DNA of 64,000 nucleotides from UBA11222 sp049323435 (lineage in GTDB: Bacteria > Pseudomonadota > Alphaproteobacteria > UBA11222), in the NCBI GenBank assembly GCA_049323435.1, contig JBMOMX010000012.1, positions 310,001 through 374,000 on the forward strand, read 5' to 3'. Shown here piece after piece: positions 8,487 through 15,578 of this stretch; within the stretch, counting starts at the first letter, position 1, and each line of letters begins with the position of its first letter. The notes under the pieces are model-generated. The model was not told the DNA's origin and ran no database searches. It saw nothing but the letters and a program-made list of their open reading frames with translations. Position numbers and translations under genes: made by a program.

Positions 8487-9410
8487 GTGGACACCCGTTG
8501 CACCACTTGTGGCGCTGTCTATGTCGGCACCCCAAATGCCGATACCGTCGCCGTGACCTGGAACAATGTCGGTTATTTTAGTGGGCACTCAAATCTGACC
8601 AATAATTTCCAGCTGCTGTTGCGCAATCAGGGGGCGGGTAATTTCGATATCGAGTTCCGTTATGACCGCCTGCAATGGACCACCGGCGACGCCAGCGGCG
8701 GTTCTGGCGGATTCGGCGGCACACCGGCCCAGGCCGGTTTCGATGCCGGCGATCTGACGAATTTCTTCACGCTGCCAGGGTCGCGTACCGCCGCGGTTCT
8801 TGATCTGGACAATACCAGCAACGTGTCACCGGACACGCCGGGTCTGTGGTCGTTTGCCATTCGTTCGGGCGCGGTCCCCGGATCGACGCCGGATAACCCG
8901 CTGATGCCTGTTGTGGTAGATGAAGGCTTCAATTTCAACTTCAACGTGGTGTTGAATCAGCGGCGATTTATCGATCCGATCATCGCTATCGGTTATGATT
9001 ATATCATCAATAGCGGCCCGAACTTCATCAGCGTCACTTTACCCGATATTGGCGACGGCATATACAACATCCTGGGGGGCGCACTGTTTGACGTGATTCT
9101 AGGAACTGTGGATGTTTCGTTGAATGACACCTTCACCTTTGCTTCAGGTGGCGTTAACCGCTTCCGTGTGCTCGGGATCGAGACCTCGGCAATGCTGGAC
9201 CCCAACAATCCCACCGCGTTCGTTACCGGCCTGACTTTTAACGGCACCGGAAACGTCAACTTGAACATGAACCCGGTTACCCTGAATATCCCCGATCCAC
9301 AGAATATTCCTGAACCCGTGACCTTGTCCTTTCTTGGCGCAGGTTTGGCGGGTATCACCTTCATGCGCCGCCAGGCACAACGCAAAGAGACGTTCAAACT
9401 TGCCGCGTAA
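8487..9410 (+). pseudogene. PEP-CTERM protein with nidogen-like domain, 5'-truncated
   Basis: The readable frame ends in a PEP-CTERM sorting signal: IPEP, a hydrophobic segment and a basic tail, the target of exosortases that handle exported proteins. The first residues match the middle of a NIDO domain (TGG GCC GAT GTG GAC ACC CGT encodes WADVDTR), but a TGA lies directly before that Trp codon at 8475-8477. There is therefore no signal peptide and the first part of the domain is missing. A GTG at 8487 is the only likely start and would give a 307-residue protein without an export signal. Residues about 160-307 are related to the C-terminal part of the second PEP-CTERM protein at 15579-17012. 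It is most likely a remnant; a real internal start cannot be excluded. Confidence 0.65.
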
Positions 9411-9417
9411 TTTATCT

Positions 9418-9975
9418 TTGTACAAACCTAGGGACGGCGCGCCGGTTCACCCGGCGCGCTTTTCCTGTATTGCGTTTGTTGCGCTGGCTTTTCTGTGTGC
9501 CATGCCCGCGCCCGCAAATGCGGAAGCAAATCCGCCGCAAAAATTTGGCGCCTGGAGCGTCGAATGCAAACCCCGCGTTACAAACAGTGAAAACCCCTGT
9601 GTCGCCAGTCAGATCGTGGCGGCTGACGCCGCCGCCAAACAGGTCGTCCTAGGCGTCATGGTCGCCCCCACCCCCGGCGAGACCTTGCCGCATATCATTT
9701 TCCGTTTCAGCCCGGGCGCCAACATAAAAGCGGGAGCCGGCGTCAAGATCGACCAGCAGGAAGCGTTTCGCATACCCATCACCCAGTGCGACACCCATAT
9801 CTGCGAAGTGCGTTCGCTTATGCCTGAAGCGCTGCTGAGCCAGATGCGTTCTGGCAAATTGCTGCTATTTGCCTATTTTCTGGAAAAGCAGCAGATGACC
9901 ACTCCGGTGCCCCTCGACGGTTTCGACGCCGCATTTGCAGCCCTGCAAAAAACGCCCCCCGCTTTAGGTAACTAA
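9418..9975 (+). CDS. Invasion-associated locus B (IalB)-like secreted protein
   Basis: From about residue 15 there is a hydrophobic run ending in ANAEA, a signal peptide with cleavage after Ala. The mature part fits the IalB family: FGAWSVECKP near the start, paired cysteines (ENPCVAS, QCDTHICEV) and about 150 residues. IalB proteins are periplasmic or surface proteins of unclear function. The start is uncertain. The TTG at 9418 keeps the whole signal peptide but lies before a strong hairpin, and the first in-frame ATG at 9502 would remove the hydrophobic segment. The 3' end overlaps the convergent glpK by 12 bases. Confidence 0.7.
   Translation: MYKPRDGAPVHPARFSCIAFVALAFLCAMPAPANAEANPPQKFGAWSVECKPRVTNSENPCVASQIVAADAAAKQVVLGVMVAPTPGETLPHIIFRFSPGANIKAGAGVKIDQQEAFRIPITQCDTHICEVRSLMPEALLSQMRSGKLLLFAYFLEKQQMTTPVPLDGFDAAFAALQKTPPALGN
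9437..9463 (+). terminator. Intrinsic terminator after the PEP-CTERM remnant
   Basis: A perfect 9-base-pair stem (GCGCGCCGG, loop TTCAC, CCGGCGCGC) is followed by TTTT. It lies 27 bases after the stop of the PEP-CTERM gene, as expected for its terminator. It also falls inside the most likely reading frame start of the IalB-like gene. Confidence 0.7.
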
Positions 9976-11466
9976 AACCCGTTTCACCGCATCGCGCCAG
10001 CCCGCATAGCGTTCCTCACGTTCAACCACTGGCATTACGGGTTCAAAGCGCAGGTCAAAGCGCCAGTTGGCGGCCATCGCCGCATGCGATGCGTATAACC
10101 CGGCATGAACGCCCGCCACGATCGCCACGCCCTGCGCGGTGGTTTCCAGAATGGCCGAGCGTTCCACCGGCAGGCCGGTCATGTCGGCAAGGAATTGCAT
10201 CGCCCAGTCATTCGCCGCCATGCCGCCATCGACACGCAGCACCGATGGCATCACTGCGCCCGCCTTGTGAACATCCGCCGCCATGGCCTGCAACAGATCG
10301 CTTGTCTGATAACCCACGGCTTCCAACCCGGCGCGGACAATTTCGGCGACGCCGGTGTCGCGCGTCATGCCCATTATCGCGCCGCGCGCAGCCGCGTCCC
10401 AATAAGGCGCGCCAAGCCCGGTGAAGGCCGGCACCAGATAGACCCGCGCATCCGGATTGGCCTGCTCCGCCAGCGCCTGACTATCGGCGGTGTTAGCCAA
10501 CATGCGTGCGCCATCGCGCAGCCATTGCAGTGTCGCCCCGGCCATAAAGATGCTGCCTTCCAGCGCAAAATTCGTCTGGCCGCCAATGCGGTAAGCAGGC
10601 GTGGTCAGCAGCCGGTTGCCGGACGCCACACGCCGCGCCCCCGTATTCAGCATTACAAAACAGCCGGTGCCATAGGTGGCTTTCATCATGCCCTCATTCA
10701 GGCAGCCCTGCCCGATCAGCGCCGCCTGCTGATCGCCCGCCACGCCGCAGACGGGAATGGGCGCGCCAAAATGTTCTTGCGCGCACAGGCCATAATCGCC
10801 ATCGCTGGCGCGCACCTCCGGCAGCAGCTGGCGCGGAATGCCGAACAGATACAGAAGCCGGTCATCCCAGCGTCCCGTCTCTATATTGAACAACAAAGTG
10901 CGGCTGGCATTGGTGACATCGGTGGCGTGCACCGCGCCGCCGGTCAGGTTCCAGATCAGCCAGCTATCAATCGTGCCAAAGGCCAGTTCGCCGCGCTTGG
11001 CCCGTTCGCGCGCGCCGGGAACCGTGTCCAAAAGCCATTTCAGCTTGCTGGCCGAAAAATAGGGATCGAGCAGCAGACCGCTCGCCGCCTGCGCCATCGC
11101 CTCATGCCCGCCCGCCTTCAGATCGGCGCATAGATCCGCCGTGCGCCGATCCTGCCAGACAATCGCGTTATAGAGCGGCACGCCGGTTTTGCGGTCCCAC
11201 AGAATAGTGGTTTCGCGCTGATTGGTGATGCCAATGCCCGCCACCTGCCCGGCGGTAATGCCCGTGCCTTGCATCACCTCGCGGCACACCGCCAGCACAT
11301 CGCGCCAGATGATGTTCGCATCATGCTCCACCCAGCCGGGCTGCGGAAATATCTGCGGCAATTGCCGTTGCGCCATGCCGCTGGGACGGCCCGCCGCATC
11401 AAACAGCATGGCGCGGCTGCTGGTCGTGCCCTGGTCGATGGCGAGGATGTAGCGGTTACCGGACAC
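9964..11466 (-). CDS. glpK: Glycerol kinase
   Basis: GlpK (500 residues) phosphorylates glycerol to glycerol-3-phosphate with ATP and commits glycerol to central metabolism. The FGGY-kinase landmarks are present: DQGTTSSRAMLFD at the N-terminus, GVAGDQQAALIGQGC and TYGTGCF in the middle, and RVDGGMAANDWAMQFLADM in the C-terminal ATP domain. Length matches bacterial GlpK. No glpD or glpF is nearby. The start overlaps the 3' end of the MazF-like toxin gene by 11 bases, so transcription may come through the toxin-antitoxin pair. Confidence 0.96.
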   Translation of the reverse strand: MSGNRYILAIDQGTTSSRAMLFDAAGRPSGMAQRQLPQIFPQPGWVEHDANIIWRDVLAVCREVMQGTGITAGQVAGIGITNQRETTILWDRKTGVPLYNAIVWQDRRTADLCADLKAGGHEAMAQAASGLLLDPYFSASKLKWLLDTVPGARERAKRGELAFGTIDSWLIWNLTGGAVHATDVTNASRTLLFNIETGRWDDRLLYLFGIPRQLLPEVRASDGDYGLCAQEHFGAPIPVCGVAGDQQAALIGQGCLNEGMMKATYGTGCFVMLNTGARRVASGNRLLTTPAYRIGGQTNFALEGSIFMAGATLQWLRDGARMLANTADSQALAEQANPDARVYLVPAFTGLGAPYWDAAARGAIMGMTRDTGVAEIVRAGLEAVGYQTSDLLQAMAADVHKAGAVMPSVLRVDGGMAANDWAMQFLADMTGLPVERSAILETTAQGVAIVAGVHAGLYASHAAMAANWRFDLRFEPVMPVVEREERYAGWRDAVKRVLVT

Positions 11467-11800
11467 GGGGCATAAGACCCGTTAGAATAGAAACAACCTT
11501 TTTCTGATCGGCGCCGGGCAGGCGTCCAACGCGCTGGGCGTCGCTTGCCTCGATGGTGGCGATCTTGGCGCAGCGGATCACTGAGGGCGCGGGCAGCCCC
11601 GCCGTCTTCAAATTTGAGATGAGAACATCATCTGCCCAGCCCCGGTTGGCGGCGCTGGTGATCATCAGCACCCATAACAGACCATGCGCGGCTTCGAGTT
11701 TTCCCGCCGCAACGACAAGCGCCGGGCGATACTGACGCACCGGGCGATCCGTATAGGGAAACGGAACCTTGACCACATCCCATGGCTTAAAGCCCGGCAT
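11456..11800 (-). CDS. Type II toxin, PemK/MazF family
   Basis: The 114-residue protein matches the SH3-like MazF/PemK fold, whose members are mostly sequence-specific endoribonucleases: WDVVKVPFPYTD at the start, RPALVV, then a conserved DVLI block and the C-terminal helix with LPGADQKKVVSIL. The ATG at 11800 overlaps the end of the AbrB-type antitoxin by 14 bases; an in-frame ATG at 11815 is an alternative. Overlap with an upstream antitoxin is the classic toxin-antitoxin arrangement. RNase activity is inferred from the family. Confidence 0.8.
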   Translation of the reverse strand: MPGFKPWDVVKVPFPYTDRPVRQYRPALVVAAGKLEAAHGLLWVLMITSAANRGWADDVLISNLKTAGLPAPSVIRCAKIATIEASDAQRVGRLPGADQKKVVSILTGLMPRVR

Positions 11801-12002
11801 AAGCCTTGGCGTCATTCTCAGACGCCCATTCGCCGAAGGTGGCGAAGGGATCATCCTCGGTCATCCGAGACGGCTTGGTAAGTATCACCCGGCCCTTCTC
11901 GATTTTATAGGCGATGGCGTCGCCAGCCTTCAGCCGCAGCGCCTTGCGCACCGCCTGCGGGATGGTGGTTTGCGCCTTGCTGGTTATTTTGCTGATGATC
12001 AT
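11787..12002 (-). CDS. Type II antitoxin, AbrB/MazE family
   Basis: The 71-residue protein starts with a SpoVT-AbrB DNA-binding domain: SKITSKAQTTIPQAVRKAL, then GDAIAYKIEKGRVILTK. These swapped-hairpin domains bind DNA as dimers and repress their own operon. The remaining tail of about 25 acidic residues (ending AKAYAGL) is the part expected to wrap around the toxin. It lies directly upstream of the MazF-like gene with overlapping ends. Autoregulation is inferred. Confidence 0.82.
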   Translation of the reverse strand: MIISKITSKAQTTIPQAVRKALRLKAGDAIAYKIEKGRVILTKPSRMTEDDPFATFGEWASENDAKAYAGL

Positions 12003-12084
12003 GGAATGCAGCCCAGGTAAGGATTTTTCTTACGTTAAGCCGGCCTCCCTTTACTGTCAATGCGATGTTATCGTCCCACGCTCT

Positions 12085-12180
12085 GTCATTGCCCGGTTTA
12101 ACCGGGCAATCCAGAACCACATATTCAGTCTTTATCATTCCGCTCTGGATACCCCGGTTAAACCGGGGCATGACAATGAG
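12085..12180. repeat. Extragenic inverted repeat, CATTGCCCGG type
   Basis: The left arm contains CATTGCCCGGTTTAACCGGG followed by CAATCCAGA. The right arm contains TCTGGATACCCCGG, TTAAACCGGGG and CATGACAATG, so the whole element folds on itself, with further short palindromes within each arm. It fills the divergent gap between the AbrB/MazF pair and moaA. The CAATCCAGA end is shared with the element at 15284-15420. It is probably a member of a dispersed extragenic palindrome family. Confidence 0.65.
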
Positions 12181-12266
12181 TGAGCGGGTAATGACAGACC
12201 AGCAAGGGATTAGCTCTTTAGCAGATAAGAACAGTATTTTTCCGCAAAACCCTATATATTAGGGCC

Positions 12267-13307
12267 ATGGACATGCAGATGAACAAACCCGCCGCTGACG
12301 CCCCGCTGATCGACCCGTTCGGGCGCCATGTCAGCTATTTGCGCGTGTCGGTCACCGACCGCTGCGATTTTCGCTGTGTTTATTGCATGTCCGAGGACAT
12401 GACCTTCCTGCCCAAACGCGATGTGCTCAGCCTCGAAGAACTGGACCGGCTGTGCAGCGCCTTTGTGGCGCGCGGCGTGGACCGGCTGCGCCTGACCGGC
12501 GGCGAGCCGCTGGTGCGGCGCGACATTATGTGGTTGTTCCGGCGGCTGGGGCGGCACCTTGACAGTGGCGCATTGCGGGAACTGACCCTGACCAGCAACG
12601 GCACGCAGATGCCGAAATATGCCCGCGATCTGTATGCCTGCGGCGTGCGGCGGGTGAATATTTCGCTCGATAGTCTGGATGCGGATAAATTCCAGAAAAT
12701 CACCCGATGGGGCAAACTGGATCAGGTATTGCGCGGCATTGATGCGGCGCAGGAAGCGGGCCTGAAGGTCAAGCTCAACATGGTGGCGCTGAAAGACCTG
12801 AATGGCGATGAAATTCCGGCGATGATCCGCTGGGCGCATGGCCGCGGCATGGATTTGACATTGATCGAGACCATGCCGCTTGGCGATATTGACGGCGACC
12901 GGACGGACCAATATCTGCCGCTTTCAAAGGTGCGCGCCGATCTCGCGCGTATCTTTACGCTGGAGTCGCTCGACCACCGCACCGGCGGCCCGGCGCGCTA
13001 TTTGCGGGTGGCGCAAACCGGCGGCATGCTGGGCATGATCACGCCGCTGACGCATAATTTCTGCGAATCCTGCAACCGGGTGCGCCTCACCTGCACCGGC
13101 ACGCTCTATATGTGCCTGGGCCAGGACGACGCCGCCGATCTGCGCACGGCCCTGCGCCGCGACGCCAGTGACGGCACGGGCGACGCGCAACTGATGGCGG
13201 CGCTGGATGAGGCCATTGGCCGCAAGCCCAAAGGCCATGATTTCATCATCGACCGTCCGGGTGAGAGGCCCGCTGTCGCCCGGCATATGTCGGTGACGGG
13301 GGGTTGA
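12267..13307 (+). CDS. moaA: GTP 3',8-cyclase (molybdenum cofactor synthesis)
   Basis: MoaA is a radical-SAM enzyme that converts GTP to 3',8-cyclo-GTP, the first step of molybdenum cofactor synthesis. The radical-SAM cluster motif CDFRCVYC lies at about residues 33-40. The second [4Fe-4S] site, C-x2-C-x13-C, is in CESCNRV...MC near residues 265-285. The protein ends in Gly-Gly, which is required in MoaA. Length (346) is normal. It serves enzymes such as the molybdenum hydroxylase encoded 4 kb away. Its last 30 bases are repeated beyond the ParDE pair downstream. Confidence 0.95.
   Translation: MDMQMNKPAADAPLIDPFGRHVSYLRVSVTDRCDFRCVYCMSEDMTFLPKRDVLSLEELDRLCSAFVARGVDRLRLTGGEPLVRRDIMWLFRRLGRHLDSGALRELTLTSNGTQMPKYARDLYACGVRRVNISLDSLDADKFQKITRWGKLDQVLRGIDAAQEAGLKVKLNMVALKDLNGDEIPAMIRWAHGRGMDLTLIETMPLGDIDGDRTDQYLPLSKVRADLARIFTLESLDHRTGGPARYLRVAQTGGMLGMITPLTHNFCESCNRVRLTCTGTLYMCLGQDDAADLRTALRRDASDGTGDAQLMAALDEAIGRKPKGHDFIIDRPGERPAVARHMSVTGG
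13277..13303. repeat. Direct repeat copy A (moaA 3' end)
   Basis: This 27-base segment at the end of moaA (CGCCCGGCATATGTCGGTGA then CGGGGGG) recurs at 13962-13988 with a single mismatch. The two copies bracket the ParDE pair. Here it encodes the conserved C-terminus of MoaA. Confidence 0.85.
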
Positions 13308-13328
13308 GGAGAGTACAGCGATTGTCCT

Positions 13329-13628
13329 CTACGCATCCGGAAACAACAGCACGTCGATGTCGCGCGCGCCATGCAGTATGTGAAGGATAGACACGCAGTC
13401 CTCTTCAACCCGGTAGAAGATCAGGTAATTGTTATGGGCGCACCGGCGGACGCCGGAATGCGCATAGCGCGGAACCAGGGGAAACGCCTGCGGGGTTTCG
13501 CCAATCGCCCTGGCCTTTTCGATCAGTTCCCACACAAAGCTGGCAGCCCGTACGGGGTTATCCCTCGCAATATAATCACCGATACGCTCAAGATCGTCCT
13601 TCGCCTCGGTGGTGAGAACAACTTTCAC
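13329..13628 (-). CDS. parE: Type II toxin, RelE/ParE superfamily
   Basis: The 99-residue protein has the ParE pattern: TTEAKDDLERIGDYIARDNP at the N-terminus, a central helix pair, then the strand RRCAHNNYLIFYRV and the C-terminal LHILHGARD. ParE toxins poison DNA gyrase; RelE relatives cleave mRNA, and sequence alone does not settle which applies. The start overlaps the stop of the ParD-like antitoxin by four bases. The pair is convergent with moaA, whose stop is 21 bases away. Confidence 0.85.
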   Translation of the reverse strand: MKVVLTTEAKDDLERIGDYIARDNPVRAASFVWELIEKARAIGETPQAFPLVPRYAHSGVRRCAHNNYLIFYRVEEDCVSILHILHGARDIDVLLFPDA

Positions 13629-13891
13629 CGCGTCTCTTGTTGTTTTGCGGCGGCGGCATATTTTGCGTCCAGGCGTTTGGCGGCGGCGTCAAGATCATGC
13701 ACCCGTCCGGCGCCGGCGTCGGCCAGGCCCCTGTTGATCGAAGCATCCAGCGCCGCCAATCGGGTTTCGCGTTCATGGATAATCCGAACCCCTTCGCGCA
13801 GCACCTCGCTACGAGAGTTATAACGGCCCGATTTCACAAGCAAATCGACGATGCGTTCAAGCTGGTTTCCAAGATCGACGCTGCTGGCCAT
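13625..13891 (-). CDS. parD: Type II antitoxin, ParD family
   Basis: The 88-residue protein fits CC2985-type ParD antitoxins: a ribbon-helix-helix start (SVDLGNQLERIVDLLVKSG), then RYNSRSEVLREGVRIIHERE. The C-terminal half is a charged, probably disordered tail that would bind ParE. I chose the ATG at 13891 because GGAG stands 8 bases upstream; an ATG at 13909 is in frame but lacks such a site. The pair is likely repressed by its own product. Confidence 0.85.
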   Translation of the reverse strand: MASSVDLGNQLERIVDLLVKSGRYNSRSEVLREGVRIIHERETRLAALDASINRGLADAGAGRVHDLDAAAKRLDAKYAAAAKQQETR

Positions 13892-13961
13892 ATTGTGCTC
13901 CGTTCCCATGTACACTACACAATATATCAAGACCAATAACTATTATCAAGCGGAAGCCCGC

Positions 13962-13988
13962 CGCCCGGCACATGTCGGTGACGGGGGG
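13962..13988. repeat. Direct repeat copy B (duplicate of the moaA 3' end)
   Basis: It matches 13277-13303 at 26 of 27 positions, and the preceding GCCCGC is also shared. In the moaA frame it reads RHMSVTGG, further glycines from an expanded G run (12 G at 13983-13994), and then TGA. It is therefore a non-functional second copy of the end of moaA, placed just outside the ParDE pair. Confidence 0.85.
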
Positions 13989-14160
13989 GGGGGGTGAATA
14001 GAGCCAATATTTATTGCCCTATACTTATAATAGCGTAATTAATAGTGCCTATATCATAAGTTTTCTGGCGCTAACTATAATAATAACTTAACGTCCCCCT
14101 CCGGTTCTGACACACTATACCCGTGCATCACAGCCGCATAATGTCCCAGGGGATGTCGCC

Positions 14161-15270
14161 ATGGATCAAGCACGGGTCGGCGAAATAATCGAGAATATCT
14201 ACACCGCAGCCTTCGAAGAAGACGGGTGGGATAGTCTACTACAGACGTTGCGTATCGAATTTCGCGCATCGCAGTTTGTCGGTTTTATATTGGATAAAAC
14301 AAACTACACGCTTGCCGAAGCATTTGGAACAATATCCGACACTTCTGCCAAGACCAATTACGAATCCTATTATCACCGAGTAGATCACGGCCTTCCCTTA
14401 TTACTGCAATGTCTAAAAAAGGAAATTAAAGGGGTGCTGATTTTTCCCTTTGATCAGCTGGTGAAGGAAGGTGATTATTTTAAGAGCGAGTTATATAACG
14501 ATTTCAACAGACACTATGACATGGGGTTCAATCATTGGACCTTAACCTCTGTTACCGATCAAATGTCCGTCAGTTTCGGAATCCACCGTCCTGTCCACAA
14601 TAAGTATTTTTCAGAGTCCGAATTAAAGCTGCTGACTGAGTTGACCCCGCATCTCAGTCGCGGCCTGCGCATCTATCGTGAGATGGAGGGGCTGCGCGCC
14701 AAAGCCGGGCTGTTGGCGGACGCGCTTGATGCGCATGGCGCAGAGACTTTTATGCTGGACGCTTTGGGCCGGGTTCTGTCCACCAACAAGGCCGCCGGGG
14801 AAATTCTGACCGGCGGGCAATTGACGGTATGCGAGGGCCGCCTGACGGCGCGGCATCCGCAAGACGACGCCGCATTGCAGGCTGCGCTGCGCCCGCCGCA
14901 ACCCGGCGTCGCGCCAGCTGAAATCGTTATTCGCGGGCCGGGGCATTCCCCCGCTCTGCGGCTCAGCGTCACGCCGGTGAATGGCGGCGGCATCCCGCTG
15001 TTTTTCGATGTCACCGGCACGGCACGGACAGCGTTTCTGCTGACCGCCGTTACGCTTGGCCCCACTGCGGAAAATCTGATGGCGGCGCATGGCCTGACCC
15101 GGGCCGAGGCGGAGGTGACGCTGCTGCTGCTCGCGGGCGCCAGGGCCGCGCAGATCGCCTCGCTCCGCGAAACCAGCATCGGCACCGTCAACACCCAGCT
15201 GAAAAATATCTACGCCAAAATGGGCGTCACCGGCCATGTCGAGCTGCTGGTCAAGCTGCTGGGGCGCTGA
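14161..15270 (+). CDS. LuxR-type transcriptional regulator with N-terminal sensor region
   Basis: The 369-residue protein ends in a LuxR/FixJ-type helix-turn-helix (LTRAEAEVTLLLLAGARAAQ then SIGTVNTQLKNIYAKMGVTG, about residues 305-362). The first 180 residues resemble a GAF/PAS-like sensory region, with HRPVHNKYFSESELKLLTEL before a linker helix. No acyl-homoserine-lactone domain is evident, so the ligand is unknown. It lies upstream of a PEP-CTERM gene on the same strand and may control it, though 308 bases with a repeat element separate them. Base composition jumps at about position 14650: lines from 14281 and 14401 are 37-38% GC, the line from 14881 is 73% GC. Confidence 0.8.
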   Translation: MDQARVGEIIENIYTAAFEEDGWDSLLQTLRIEFRASQFVGFILDKTNYTLAEAFGTISDTSAKTNYESYYHRVDHGLPLLLQCLKKEIKGVLIFPFDQLVKEGDYFKSELYNDFNRHYDMGFNHWTLTSVTDQMSVSFGIHRPVHNKYFSESELKLLTELTPHLSRGLRIYREMEGLRAKAGLLADALDAHGAETFMLDALGRVLSTNKAAGEILTGGQLTVCEGRLTARHPQDDAALQAALRPPQPGVAPAEIVIRGPGHSPALRLSVTPVNGGGIPLFFDVTGTARTAFLLTAVTLGPTAENLMAAHGLTRAEAEVTLLLLAGARAAQIASLRETSIGTVNTQLKNIYAKMGVTGHVELLVKLLGR

Positions 15271-15283
15271 GGCGCGGCATATT

Positions 15284-15420
15284 CGTCTTTGCGAGGAGCG
15301 AAGCGACGTGGCAATCCAGAGTCACAAACTCAGGCTTTGCTGTTCGACTCCTTTGCCAGCCGAAGCCTTCTGGCGAAGGCTTGGTGGATCGCCACGCCGC
15401 TACGCGGCTCGCGATGACGT
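15284..15420. repeat. Extragenic inverted repeat, GCGAGGAGCGAAGCGACG type
   Basis: The left arm (TCTTTGCGAGGAGCGAAGCG, then ACGTGGCAATCCAG) pairs imperfectly with the right arm (TGGATCGCCACG, then CGCGGCTCGCGATGACG). The element occupies nearly half of the 308-base gap between the LuxR gene and the PEP-CTERM gene. The rest of the gap holds a run of nine C, an AT-rich stretch at 15450-15480 and the region before the PEP-CTERM start. I see no further gene there. Confidence 0.65.
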
Positions 15421-15578
15421 CGCATGAGCCCCCCCCCGCGCCGTTAACCCTAAAATAACTTAAAAAAAAGCGAATTTTTTGCGCCGCATACCTAATCCTG
15501 GGTATGACAGGGCGGCAGATAGCGGCGCATAGTTGCCGGATTAATGCTTCTTAAATTCATCTATCCGGAGAGCGCATC

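Noticed and set aside
13983..13994. Run of 12 G as a phase-variation tract
   Set aside because: It lies in the dead copy of the moaA end, 166 bases before the LuxR start and not inside a working gene. Variation would have no obvious coding effect.
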